This document shows positions 28,657 to 35,782 of a DNA stretch of 64,000 nt, in pieces. Location: the NCBI RefSeq assembly GCF_000411455.1, contig NZ_KE150457.1:954013-1018012 (forward strand), written 5' to 3'. The position numbers and the translations under genes are program-made. Each line of letters opens with the position of its first letter. Positions within the stretch are counted from its first letter, which is position 1. The stretch comes from Microbacterium sp. oral taxon 186 str. F0373. GTDB lineage: Bacteria; Actinomycetota; Actinomycetes; Actinomycetales; Microbacteriaceae. Under the pieces are notes generated by a model. The model was not told the origin of the DNA, ran no database searches, and saw nothing but the letters and a program-made list of their open reading frames with translations.

Positions 28657-29613
28657 TCAGTCAGGGCAGACGTCGGTGGCGAACACCGGCGCGGGGAGGG
28701 CAGAGTCGTCCTCCGGTCGGCGTCGCAGCACCCAGGCACGGTGTGCAGCGAACAGACCGAAGGCGAGCACAGCGCCCGCGCCGAACGAGAATCCAGCTCC
28801 GCTGGAGAAGAACGAGGTGGCGTCCAGGGTGGGACCGAGAAGTCCCCAGCCGCCGGGAGCGCCGGTGGGGACGGACCCGTTTCGGGCAAGAGCCCCCGCA
28901 CCCGGAACGAACGAACTGACAGCGGTGCCGAGCGACATCGCGGCCGCGTTCGCGGTCGTCGTGACACCGTGCATCGCCTGGTCCCAGGTCGCCGAGAGCA
29001 CGGCCAGTGCCGCCTCGGTCGGCTCGAGTGCGTCGGTGGACGGAGGGAGGGAGGATGCCGGGGCCCCGCCAGGGGGGACGACGACGTTCGTGATGGGGGT
29101 CACGAGCTCGCCGACGACCGGGAGTGAGATCACAGCGTCGGTAACGGGGGCCGCGGCATCCACGATAGGTTTCACCGCGCCGGTCACGGGCGCGATGACA
29201 GGAGCGAGGGGGCTGACGACCTCGCCGACCGCCGAGCCGATGGGGGCGACGACCTCGCCGACCGGAGCGAGCGGCTCGAGAACGGGAGCGACGGAGCTGA
29301 CGATGCCGCCCACCGGCGGAGACGCGCTCTCGACGACGGGGGCGACGGTCTCGGCGACGGGAGAGAGGATCTCTGCGACCGGGTCGAGGACGGGGGTGGT
29401 GGCCTTCTCGAGCGTGCTCGAAACGCCGCTCACGAGGGAGCCGAGCGGATTGTTCGTATCGTCGGCGGCGTGGGCGGACGGACCGGAGAAGAGGGAGATG
29501 GTGAACCAGGCGAACGCGGCTCCGACGCCGAGGGCGCCCAGCACCGCCCATCGCCGTGTCGACTCGGTGGTCGATCGTCCGCGGCGCAGCGGGGGGACTG
29601 CGATTGTTGCCAT
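28657..29613 (-). CDS. Secreted Val/Pro-rich repeat protein with C-terminal membrane anchor
   Basis: 318 residues from ATG 29613, which has the strong site GGAGGTGA; the frame also runs 75 codons further upstream without support. A signal peptide or anchor helix (about residues 24-46, ending PSAHA) precedes a long Val-Pro-Ala-rich region of degenerate about 10-residue units (APVVESASPP, APVLEPLAPV and similar). A Ser/Gly-rich segment and one C-terminal helix before RRRPEDD follow. No enzyme motif is visible. Together with the chaplin-like gene 83 bp downstream it probably forms a surface-protein operon; that link is inference. Confidence 0.72.
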   Translation of the reverse strand: MATIAVPPLRRGRSTTESTRRWAVLGALGVGAAFAWFTISLFSGPSAHAADDTNNPLGSLVSGVSSTLEKATTPVLDPVAEILSPVAETVAPVVESASPPVGGIVSSVAPVLEPLAPVGEVVAPIGSAVGEVVSPLAPVIAPVTGAVKPIVDAAAPVTDAVISLPVVGELVTPITNVVVPPGGAPASSLPPSTDALEPTEAALAVLSATWDQAMHGVTTTANAAAMSLGTAVSSFVPGAGALARNGSVPTGAPGGWGLLGPTLDATSFFSSGAGFSFGAGAVLAFGLFAAHRAWVLRRRPEDDSALPAPVFATDVCPD

Positions 29614-29918
29614 GTTCACCTCCCACGACGATGTGTCGGGATGCCGGCGCACGCCGACACCCATGGAGTGCCTGGATGACAGAAGATACGCCGATATATC
29701 ACTCGTGTCCAGACCCCCGCGTCGTGCGATACGACGCGCCAGAGCGGACATCTCGACTTGACAAGGGCGCATCCATCCCCATGGTTGTCCCCAACCCTCA
29801 CTCACAGCGCCAACCTTCAAGCGGAACTTCAACCACATTGCGCATCCACAGGGTGTGAATCAGGAAATCCCCGGTCAAGACTCGTTTACGACAGCAGATC
29901 TTGAGGTTGATCGGCGTG

Positions 29919-29983
29919 TTTCCACAGGCACTGTGCACAGGGAGCCCGGCGTTTCGCGCAGATCATCCACAGAGTTATCCACA
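29919..29983 (+). promoter_or_regulatory. Cluster of DnaA-box-like sites upstream of dnaB
   Basis: TTTCCACAG (29919-29927), TCATCCACA (29963-29971) and the exact consensus TTATCCACA (29975-29983) lie on one strand, with the palindrome CTGTGCACAG at 29931-29940 between them. They sit 88-152 bp before the dnaB start. DnaA control of dnaB is an inference. The rest of 29614-30070 holds the upstream gene's promoter region and nothing else that I recognise. Confidence 0.55.
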
Positions 29984-30070
29984 GGCCTGTTTGCGACTGT
30001 CGGAACCCGTGCCTAACGTGACGTGTGGTCTCGCGGCGGGACCGGTCATCGAGCGTGTGAAGGGGGCTGC

Positions 30071-31453
30071 ATGTCGATCGCGGACATCTCCGAGGATCGC
30101 TTCGGTGGACCCCTGGAGAGCCGCGGGCCCGAGCGCACGCCGCCGCATGACCTCCTCGCCGAGCAGAGCACCCTGGGCGGCATGCTGCTGTCGAGCGATG
30201 CCGTCGCCGACGTCATCGAGGCCCTCCGCGGCACTGACTTCTACGTGCCGAAGCACGAGCTGATCTTCGAAGCGATCCTGTCGCTCTACTCGCACGGCGA
30301 GCCCACCGACGTGGTCGCCGTCACCGATGAGCTGATCAAGACTGGCGACCTGCAGCGTTCGGGTGGCGCCGACTATCTGCATTCGCTGACCTCGATCGTG
30401 CCGACGGCGGCGAACGCCGCCTACTACGCGTCGATCGTGCGCGAACGTGCGCTGCTGCGACGGCTCGTCGAGGCCGGAACGCGCATCGTGCAGATGGGTT
30501 ACAACGGTCAGGGCGATGCGCTCGACCTGGTCAACAACGCGCAGGCGGAGATCTACTCGGTCACCGGTGCGGAGCAGGCCGAGGACTACGTGCCGCTCGA
30601 GGTCGCCGTCAACGCGGCCGTCGAGGAGATCGAGGCCGCGCGCGGGCGCGACGGTCAGATGACCGGCATCCCGACGGGCTTCTCGGGTCTCGACCAGCTG
30701 ACCAACGGTCTGCACCCCGGGCAGATGATCATCATCGCGGCGCGACCCGCCATGGGTAAGTCGACGCTCGCGCTCGACTTCGCGCGGGCCGCGGCGATCA
30801 AGGCGCAGCAGCCGACGATCGTCTTCTCGCTCGAAATGGGGCGCAGTGAGATCGCGATGCGTCTGATGAGCGCCGAGGGTGCGATTCCGCTGCAGAGCAT
30901 GCGCAAGGGCACGCTCGACTCCCGCGACTGGACGACGATCGCCGCCACCCGTGGTCGCATCAACGACGCGCCGCTGTACATCGACGACAGCCCCAACATG
31001 ACGCTGGTCGAGATCCGCGCGAAGTGCCGCAAGCTCAAGCAGCGGGTGGGTCTGAAGATGGTGGTCATCGACTACCTGCAGCTGATGACGTCGGGCAAGC
31101 GCGTCGAGAGCCGTCAGCAGGAAGTCTCGGAGTTCTCGCGTGCGCTGAAGCTGCTCGCGAAGGAGCTGCAGGTTCCGGTCATAGCGCTGTCGCAGCTGAA
31201 CCGTGGTCCTGAGCAGCGCGCCGACAAGAAGCCCGCCCTGAGCGACCTGCGTGAGTCGGGCTCAATCGAGCAGGATGCCGACATGGTGGTGCTGCTGCAC
31301 CGCGAGGCCGCCTACGAGAAGGACAGCCCCCGCGCCGGCGAGGCCGACCTGATCGTCGCCAAGCACCGTAACGGCCCCACCGACACGATCACCGTCGCCT
31401 TCCAGGGCCACTTCTCGCGCTTCACCGACATGGCGCCGGGGGACTTCGGGTAG
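30071..31453 (+). CDS. dnaB: Replicative DNA helicase DnaB
   Basis: A 460-residue hexameric 5'-3' helicase. The N-terminal helical domain (PPHDLLAEQSTLGGMLL...) interacts with primase. The RecA-like motor has Walker A ARPAMGKSTLALDFAR (about residue 227), Walker B VVIDYLQLM and the arginine-finger region KHRNGPT. No intein is present at the Walker A or other usual sites. The start follows GAAGGGGG. The stop codon TAG lies inside the 5-bp duplication made by the Tn7-like transposon, so the protein is unchanged by the insertion. Confidence 0.97.
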   Translation: MSIADISEDRFGGPLESRGPERTPPHDLLAEQSTLGGMLLSSDAVADVIEALRGTDFYVPKHELIFEAILSLYSHGEPTDVVAVTDELIKTGDLQRSGGADYLHSLTSIVPTAANAAYYASIVRERALLRRLVEAGTRIVQMGYNGQGDALDLVNNAQAEIYSVTGAEQAEDYVPLEVAVNAAVEEIEAARGRDGQMTGIPTGFSGLDQLTNGLHPGQMIIIAARPAMGKSTLALDFARAAAIKAQQPTIVFSLEMGRSEIAMRLMSAEGAIPLQSMRKGTLDSRDWTTIAATRGRINDAPLYIDDSPNMTLVEIRAKCRKLKQRVGLKMVVIDYLQLMTSGKRVESRQQEVSEFSRALKLLAKELQVPVIALSQLNRGPEQRADKKPALSDLRESGSIEQDADMVVLLHREAAYEKDSPRAGEADLIVAKHRNGPTDTITVAFQGHFSRFTDMAPGDFG

Positions 31454-31454
31454 G
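31450..31454. repeat. Target site duplication GTAGG (dnaB side)
   Basis: The last base of the final dnaB codon, the TAG stop and the next G. An identical copy is at 48000-48004. Confidence 0.9.
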
Positions 31455-31526
31455 TGTAGGTTTTTTTTGAAGTTGTCCATTTCGCAATCGAAATGTCCAC
31501 CACGTGTCCATTTGGACATTTCGGCG
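31455..31526. repeat. tns-proximal transposon end with putative TnsB sites
   Basis: After TGTAGG and a run of eight T there are related decamers AGTTGTCCAT (31471), AAATGTCCAC (31491) and ACGTGTCCAT (31502), then an inverted TGGACATTTCGGCG (31513). The shared core is ATGTCCA; the distal end repeats it. Multiple TnsB sites per end are characteristic of Tn7-like elements. Confidence 0.75.
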
Positions 31527-31568
31527 TGACTCGGCCGAGGCAAGCAACTTCTGCCGGACGATACCCGT

Positions 31569-31805
31569 TCAGCTCGATGTTGCGATGTGGTTCAGGTCGA
31601 CGAGGGCTCCGCGGAGGACCTGCTGAGCGATCCGGGCAGTCTCCATGCGCGGTTCGAAATTCTCTCGGAGTTGTTGACGCGGATGGATGTAGTTCCGGAA
31701 GTTCCTCACCTGATCGGCGTGCCGCGCGACATCCTCGCTGAGTACTCCGAGCGCGCGGCTCACGGCGATCAGCTCGGAGAGGGTCCACTGATCAACCGCC
31801 TTCAA
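31569..31805 (-). pseudogene. Remnant with HEPN-like RNYIHP motif
   Basis: 78 residues in a frame open from 31847 (stop at 31848-31850), with only a weak TTG (31805) as start and no good ribosome site. The text (SRALGVLSEDVARHADQ, then RNFRNYIHPRQQL) reads like a real protein rather than antisense noise. The RNxxH segment resembles the active-site region of HEPN/DUF4145-like proteins. It is probably the C-terminal remnant of an older cargo gene, lying between the transposon end and tnsA and pointing towards dnaB. Confidence 0.4.
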
Positions 31806-31839
31806 GGAGCCGTTCCGTCGCGGCGCACTCGGCGAGGCG

Positions 31840-32550
31840 GTGCCGCGTTACACGCTGAGATTCGATCGGGATGACCTCGAACGGGGCGAGCTATCGGACC
31901 TGGACGCCCCCCATGTCTTCGAGGCCAAACCCCGGCGGACGTTCCGCTGGCATCGGGGCCAGCGCCATTACCCAGGGCGCTACTGGTCCGCCACGACGGA
32001 CGGTTTCGTCGGATACGAGAGTCGCCTCGAACTTGCGGCGCTGCTCCTCGAGGACTTCGACCACCGAGTCGTTCGCATCGCCTCGCAGCCGTTCGAGCTG
32101 ATCGCCGACCGCGACGGCGTCGAGCGAAGCTACGTGCCGGACTATCTGATCGAGCACGACGACCACCGTTTCACGGTCATCGAGGTCAAGCCCAAGCGCC
32201 GGCTCGAGGATCCTGATATCGCGGGTGCTCTCCGGTGGGCGGGCGACATCATCCAGTCGCGCGGGTGGGCATACCGGATCGTCACAGAACCCGCCCCTGC
32301 ACTGCTCTCCAACATCCGGTTCCTCGCGGGCTACAGGCGTCGCTGGCAGTTCCCTCAGCGAGACGTCGACCTGGTCGAGGAAGCCACTCGCGAGGCACCC
32401 ACACTCGGCGCGGGTCTGCGGAGTGCTGGCGCCGTCTTGAACGACGCTCCCTATGCGCGAGCGGTCGTGCTTCACCTGCTCTGGCGCCGCTCGCTTCTCT
32501 GCGACCTCACGTCCGCCCTTTCCAACCACACCCAGCTGGAGAAGCCATGA
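31840..32550 (+). CDS. tnsA: TnsA-like transposase endonuclease subunit
   Basis: A 236-residue restriction-like nuclease that cuts the 5' strands at the transposon ends, allowing cut-and-paste transposition. The catalytic core is seen as Glu in YESRLELAALL (about residue 61), Asp in SYVPDYLI (about 99) and the ExK pair in FTVIEVKPKRR (about 112-114), matching the E-D-Q/E-K pattern of TnsA. It starts at GTG 31840 and its stop overlaps the tnsB start (ATGA). It is the first gene of a tightly coupled tnsABCD operon. Confidence 0.88.
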   Translation: MPRYTLRFDRDDLERGELSDLDAPHVFEAKPRRTFRWHRGQRHYPGRYWSATTDGFVGYESRLELAALLLEDFDHRVVRIASQPFELIADRDGVERSYVPDYLIEHDDHRFTVIEVKPKRRLEDPDIAGALRWAGDIIQSRGWAYRIVTEPAPALLSNIRFLAGYRRRWQFPQRDVDLVEEATREAPTLGAGLRSAGAVLNDAPYARAVVLHLLWRRSLLCDLTSALSNHTQLEKP

Positions 32551-34664
32551 GCCATACGTTCGATATCCGCGTCGGCAGCACTGTCTCGTACGACGGCGGC
32601 CACTGCACGGTTATCGAGATCGCCGGTGATGCCGTCGTGCTCGTCGATGCCGCCAAGAGGGCACGGCGGGTTCGACTGGTCGAACTCCTTCGCGACGCGT
32701 CGGACGCATTTGGGTTGCCGTCGGAGGAGGCCGCACTCACACCACTCGCGCTGATCTGGGCGGACGCGACGGAGGCTCAACGCGACGAGGCGCGACGAAA
32801 GGCCGCGCACATCCGCGAGATGCGCACGGGCTTCGCGTCGGGGCTACCGACGCTCGCTCAGCCGCACGAGCCTCGACCGGAGTACAACCCGAAGCTCACA
32901 ACTATCCACGAGCGCCGCCGTTCCAAGGCTGCCGAGCTCGGTGTCAGTCCGAAGACGTTGAGGCGCTGGGAAGGTCGGTTCGACGAAGGTGAAGAGCTCG
33001 CGCTGCTCGACTTCCGGAAGACATCGTGGACGCCGGCGCTCTCCGGCCTCGATCCGCGCTGGGTCGACATGTGCCGCCGCGTCGTCGAGGAGAACGTGCG
33101 CGGCGCCAAGCGCAGCGTCACGACCACGCTCGCGATCGTGCTGGCAAGGGTCAACCGGGAGTACCCGGATGCCGATGTGCGGATCCCCTCCGAGTCGACC
33201 GCTCGCGACGCGGTCGCCGAACTCACCCGTGGCAAGGGGACGTTCGGCGCGAGCATGCGCGCGCAACGATCCATCGACACACGGCCGCCCGTGCCGTACG
33301 GACGGTTGGTTGCGACAAGACCCGGTGAGTACGTCGTCCTCGACACCACACCCCTCAATGTCTTCGGCGTCGCGCCGGTCACCGGCAAGTGGATGCGCGC
33401 CGAGCTGACCGTTGCCCTCGACCTCTACGACCGGTCGATCCTCGGGCTTCGCCTTGCGCCCGTCTCGACCAAGGCGGTGGATGTCGCGGGAGTGCTGATG
33501 GAGGCGCTCATGCCGCGCGAGATGCCGGCGGAGTGGGGCGACCGAGCGACCTGGCCGTTCCACGGCGTACCCGAGAACATCGTCATCGATGTCGAGAACC
33601 TCAAGGCGCTGCGGTTCCGGCGTCCCGGCACCCTTCCCGACACGATCATCATCGATCACGGTAAGCCGTTCATGTCGATCCACGTCGCGAGCGTGTGCCA
33701 GCGACTCGGGATCTCCATCCAGCCCGCGCACGTCTATACCGGCACCGACAAGGCGTGGGTGGAACGGTGGTTCCGCACCATCAACGAGGTGCTGCAAGAG
33801 CTACCCGGCTACAAGGGCTCAGACATCGCGTCTAGGGGTGAGGCGCCCGAGGTGGAAGCCGTCTACACGATCCCGCAACTGGAGCAGATCCTGCGGGAGT
33901 GGATCGCGACGATTTACCACGTTCGCCCGCACGACGGACTTGTCGACTCGCAGCTGCCCGCGGCCAAGATGAGCCCCGCTCAGAAGTTCGAGCAGGGGAT
34001 CGCGGTCGCCGGCCGCATCCGTGTGCCGTCAAACCCGGACCTGCTACTCGAGATGCTCCCCGTCGTGAAGCGCAAGTTCAACCACTATGGCGTCGAGGTC
34101 GGCACCCTCCGATACAACGGTGACATCGTCGGGAAGTACTACGACCGATCGCGGGCGATGGCGAAGAGCAAGCGGAAGTGGCAGTTCTCGGTGAACCCCG
34201 ACGACTTCTCGCAGATCTACTTCAACGACCCCGACGACAACTCCTGGCACGTGCTGCGCTGGGAGCACGCGCCGAAGGTCCCGGTGCCGTTCAGCTTCGA
34301 CGCCCTCGAGTACGCCAAGGGCATCGCTCTCGACCGTCGCAACGGTGTGAATGTGTCCGAAGTGCTCGGTGAACTCCTCGAACGGTGGGGTGCCGGTCGT
34401 GCGAGCACGCCCGCCGAGAAGCGCATCAGCGCGCGACTTGCCGCCCAGCTCGCTGAGACCGCGGACGGCCCGGACAGCCCGTTCTTCCCGCACATCGCCA
34501 AGCAGATCGCGCAGCAAATGGCTGGACCGGATCTGAGCGAGGAGCTGGGCATGGTCTCGCTCGCACCAGCACCGGCGAGCGGAAACGACGATCCTCTCGC
34601 CCTCACCGCTGACGAGCTCATCGACGAGGACCTCGACGACATCGACCTCCTGGAGGACCTGTGA
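32547..34664 (+). CDS. tnsB: TnsB/TniA-like DDE transposase
   Basis: 705 residues. The N-terminal DNA-binding region includes a helix-turn-helix (KAAELGVSPKTLRRWEGRF, about residue 130). The RNase H-like integrase core has the DDE triad: Asp in YVVLDTTPLNVF (about 265), Asp in TIIIDHGKPF (about 370) and Glu in KAWVERWFRTI (about 405). A Mu-transposase C-terminal beta domain and an acidic tail ending DDIDLLEDL follow; in Tn7 the C-terminus contacts TnsC. The ATG lies inside the tnsA stop, and its own stop overlaps tnsC (GTGA). Confidence 0.93.
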   Translation: MSHTFDIRVGSTVSYDGGHCTVIEIAGDAVVLVDAAKRARRVRLVELLRDASDAFGLPSEEAALTPLALIWADATEAQRDEARRKAAHIREMRTGFASGLPTLAQPHEPRPEYNPKLTTIHERRRSKAAELGVSPKTLRRWEGRFDEGEELALLDFRKTSWTPALSGLDPRWVDMCRRVVEENVRGAKRSVTTTLAIVLARVNREYPDADVRIPSESTARDAVAELTRGKGTFGASMRAQRSIDTRPPVPYGRLVATRPGEYVVLDTTPLNVFGVAPVTGKWMRAELTVALDLYDRSILGLRLAPVSTKAVDVAGVLMEALMPREMPAEWGDRATWPFHGVPENIVIDVENLKALRFRRPGTLPDTIIIDHGKPFMSIHVASVCQRLGISIQPAHVYTGTDKAWVERWFRTINEVLQELPGYKGSDIASRGEAPEVEAVYTIPQLEQILREWIATIYHVRPHDGLVDSQLPAAKMSPAQKFEQGIAVAGRIRVPSNPDLLLEMLPVVKRKFNHYGVEVGTLRYNGDIVGKYYDRSRAMAKSKRKWQFSVNPDDFSQIYFNDPDDNSWHVLRWEHAPKVPVPFSFDALEYAKGIALDRRNGVNVSEVLGELLERWGAGRASTPAEKRISARLAAQLAETADGPDSPFFPHIAKQIAQQMAGPDLSEELGMVSLAPAPASGNDDPLALTADELIDEDLDDIDLLEDL

Positions 34665-35782
34665 TCCTTCCGCTCGAGCGCGACGAACTCCTCTCTCGCT
34701 GGGAGGGGTGGCGACACTTCGCTGAGGGGCCGGCGCTCGAGAAGCCCGAGCATCTGTCTGCGAAGCAGATCAAGAGGCTCGGGGAGGATGATCGGGTCGC
34801 CTATGACTACCAGCGCGAGCGGTATCACGCGAACTTCCTCGTCACGACTCCTCAGGTCAAGCGGCTCAACGTGCGTTTGTGGGACCTTCTCGACGCAAAC
34901 CAGCAGGGGCCTTCACGAGTCAAGGGGGCGGCGGTCATCGACTCGCCCCCAGGGCTGGGCAAGACCACTGCCGTGGACGCGTTCGGGCGAGCCTTTCATC
35001 GACGGCAGATCTTGAGGCACGGGCGTGACTTCGACGACGGGCAGACGCTCCACATCCCGGTCTGCCACGTTGCATTCAAGGGCCACACGACCACGCGTGC
35101 GCTCAACGAGGCAATCCTGAACTTCTACAACCACCCCTCCGCCGACGCGGCGGAGACTCGGCATCTGCGAAACCGCAACCTTGCTACTCTCGCGGCGGAA
35201 TCGGTCCGTCGTCATGGCACGCGGTTGATCATCGTCGATGACGTGCACTTCTTGAAGATCCACACGGACGAGGGAATCGCGCTGGCCAACGAGCTGAAGT
35301 GGCTCGCCAACGAGTACCCCGCGACCTTCCTGTTCACCGGCGTCAACATGACCGACACGGGCCTGCTCAGCGAGAGCAAGACCACCAAGAAGCTGGCAAT
35401 GTCACAGATCGCGCGACGCTGGACCAGGCTTGCCCTTCCCCCGTTCGCGCACCCCGTTGATGAGCACCGAAAAGCCTGGCTCTCGCTCCTCGGCACGATC
35501 GAGACCCACCTCGTGCTTGCCAACGCAAAGCCCCGGATGCTGCGCGAACAGGCGGACTATCTCCACGAGCGCTCGACCGGCATGATCGGCTCGCTCTTCA
35601 AGCTGATCACCCTCGGGGCGGTGCATGCGATGCGGGACGGCATCGAAGAGCTGACTCGAGAGGTGCTCGACGAGATCGACATCGATGTCGCAGCCGAAGA
35701 CGCTCGGGAGATTGTCGCGAAAGAGCTCGAGGAGATGAAGCGTGCGGCGGCCAAGCGGAGCACGACGCGGGCCATCGCATGA
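34661..35782 (+). CDS. tnsC: TnsC/TniB-like AAA+ ATPase
   Basis: A 373-residue AAA+ regulator that links target recognition to the transposase. Walker A is SPPGLGKTTAVDAFGR (about residues 91-106), Walker B is RLIIVDDVHFL (about 188-198) and the sensor region is FLFTGVNM. The N-terminal ~80 residues are a helical entry segment. It is encoded between the transposase and the target selector, with 4-bp overlaps on both sides (GTGA and ATGA). Confidence 0.92.
   Translation: MILPLERDELLSRWEGWRHFAEGPALEKPEHLSAKQIKRLGEDDRVAYDYQRERYHANFLVTTPQVKRLNVRLWDLLDANQQGPSRVKGAAVIDSPPGLGKTTAVDAFGRAFHRRQILRHGRDFDDGQTLHIPVCHVAFKGHTTTRALNEAILNFYNHPSADAAETRHLRNRNLATLAAESVRRHGTRLIIVDDVHFLKIHTDEGIALANELKWLANEYPATFLFTGVNMTDTGLLSESKTTKKLAMSQIARRWTRLALPPFAHPVDEHRKAWLSLLGTIETHLVLANAKPRMLREQADYLHERSTGMIGSLFKLITLGAVHAMRDGIEELTREVLDEIDIDVAAEDAREIVAKELEEMKRAAAKRSTTRAIA

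Noticed and set aside
29880..30000. Chromosomal origin of replication
   Set aside because: Only three DnaA-like boxes, no AT-rich unwinding region and no dnaA or dnaN gene in the window; more likely a DnaA-responsive dnaB promoter.
30071..31453. Intein in DnaB
   Set aside because: The protein has normal length and the Walker A and other usual insertion points are continuous.
31461..31468. Intrinsic terminator of dnaB (eight T)
   Set aside because: No stem of useful stability directly precedes the T run, and the run is inside the transposon, so it is not the native terminator.
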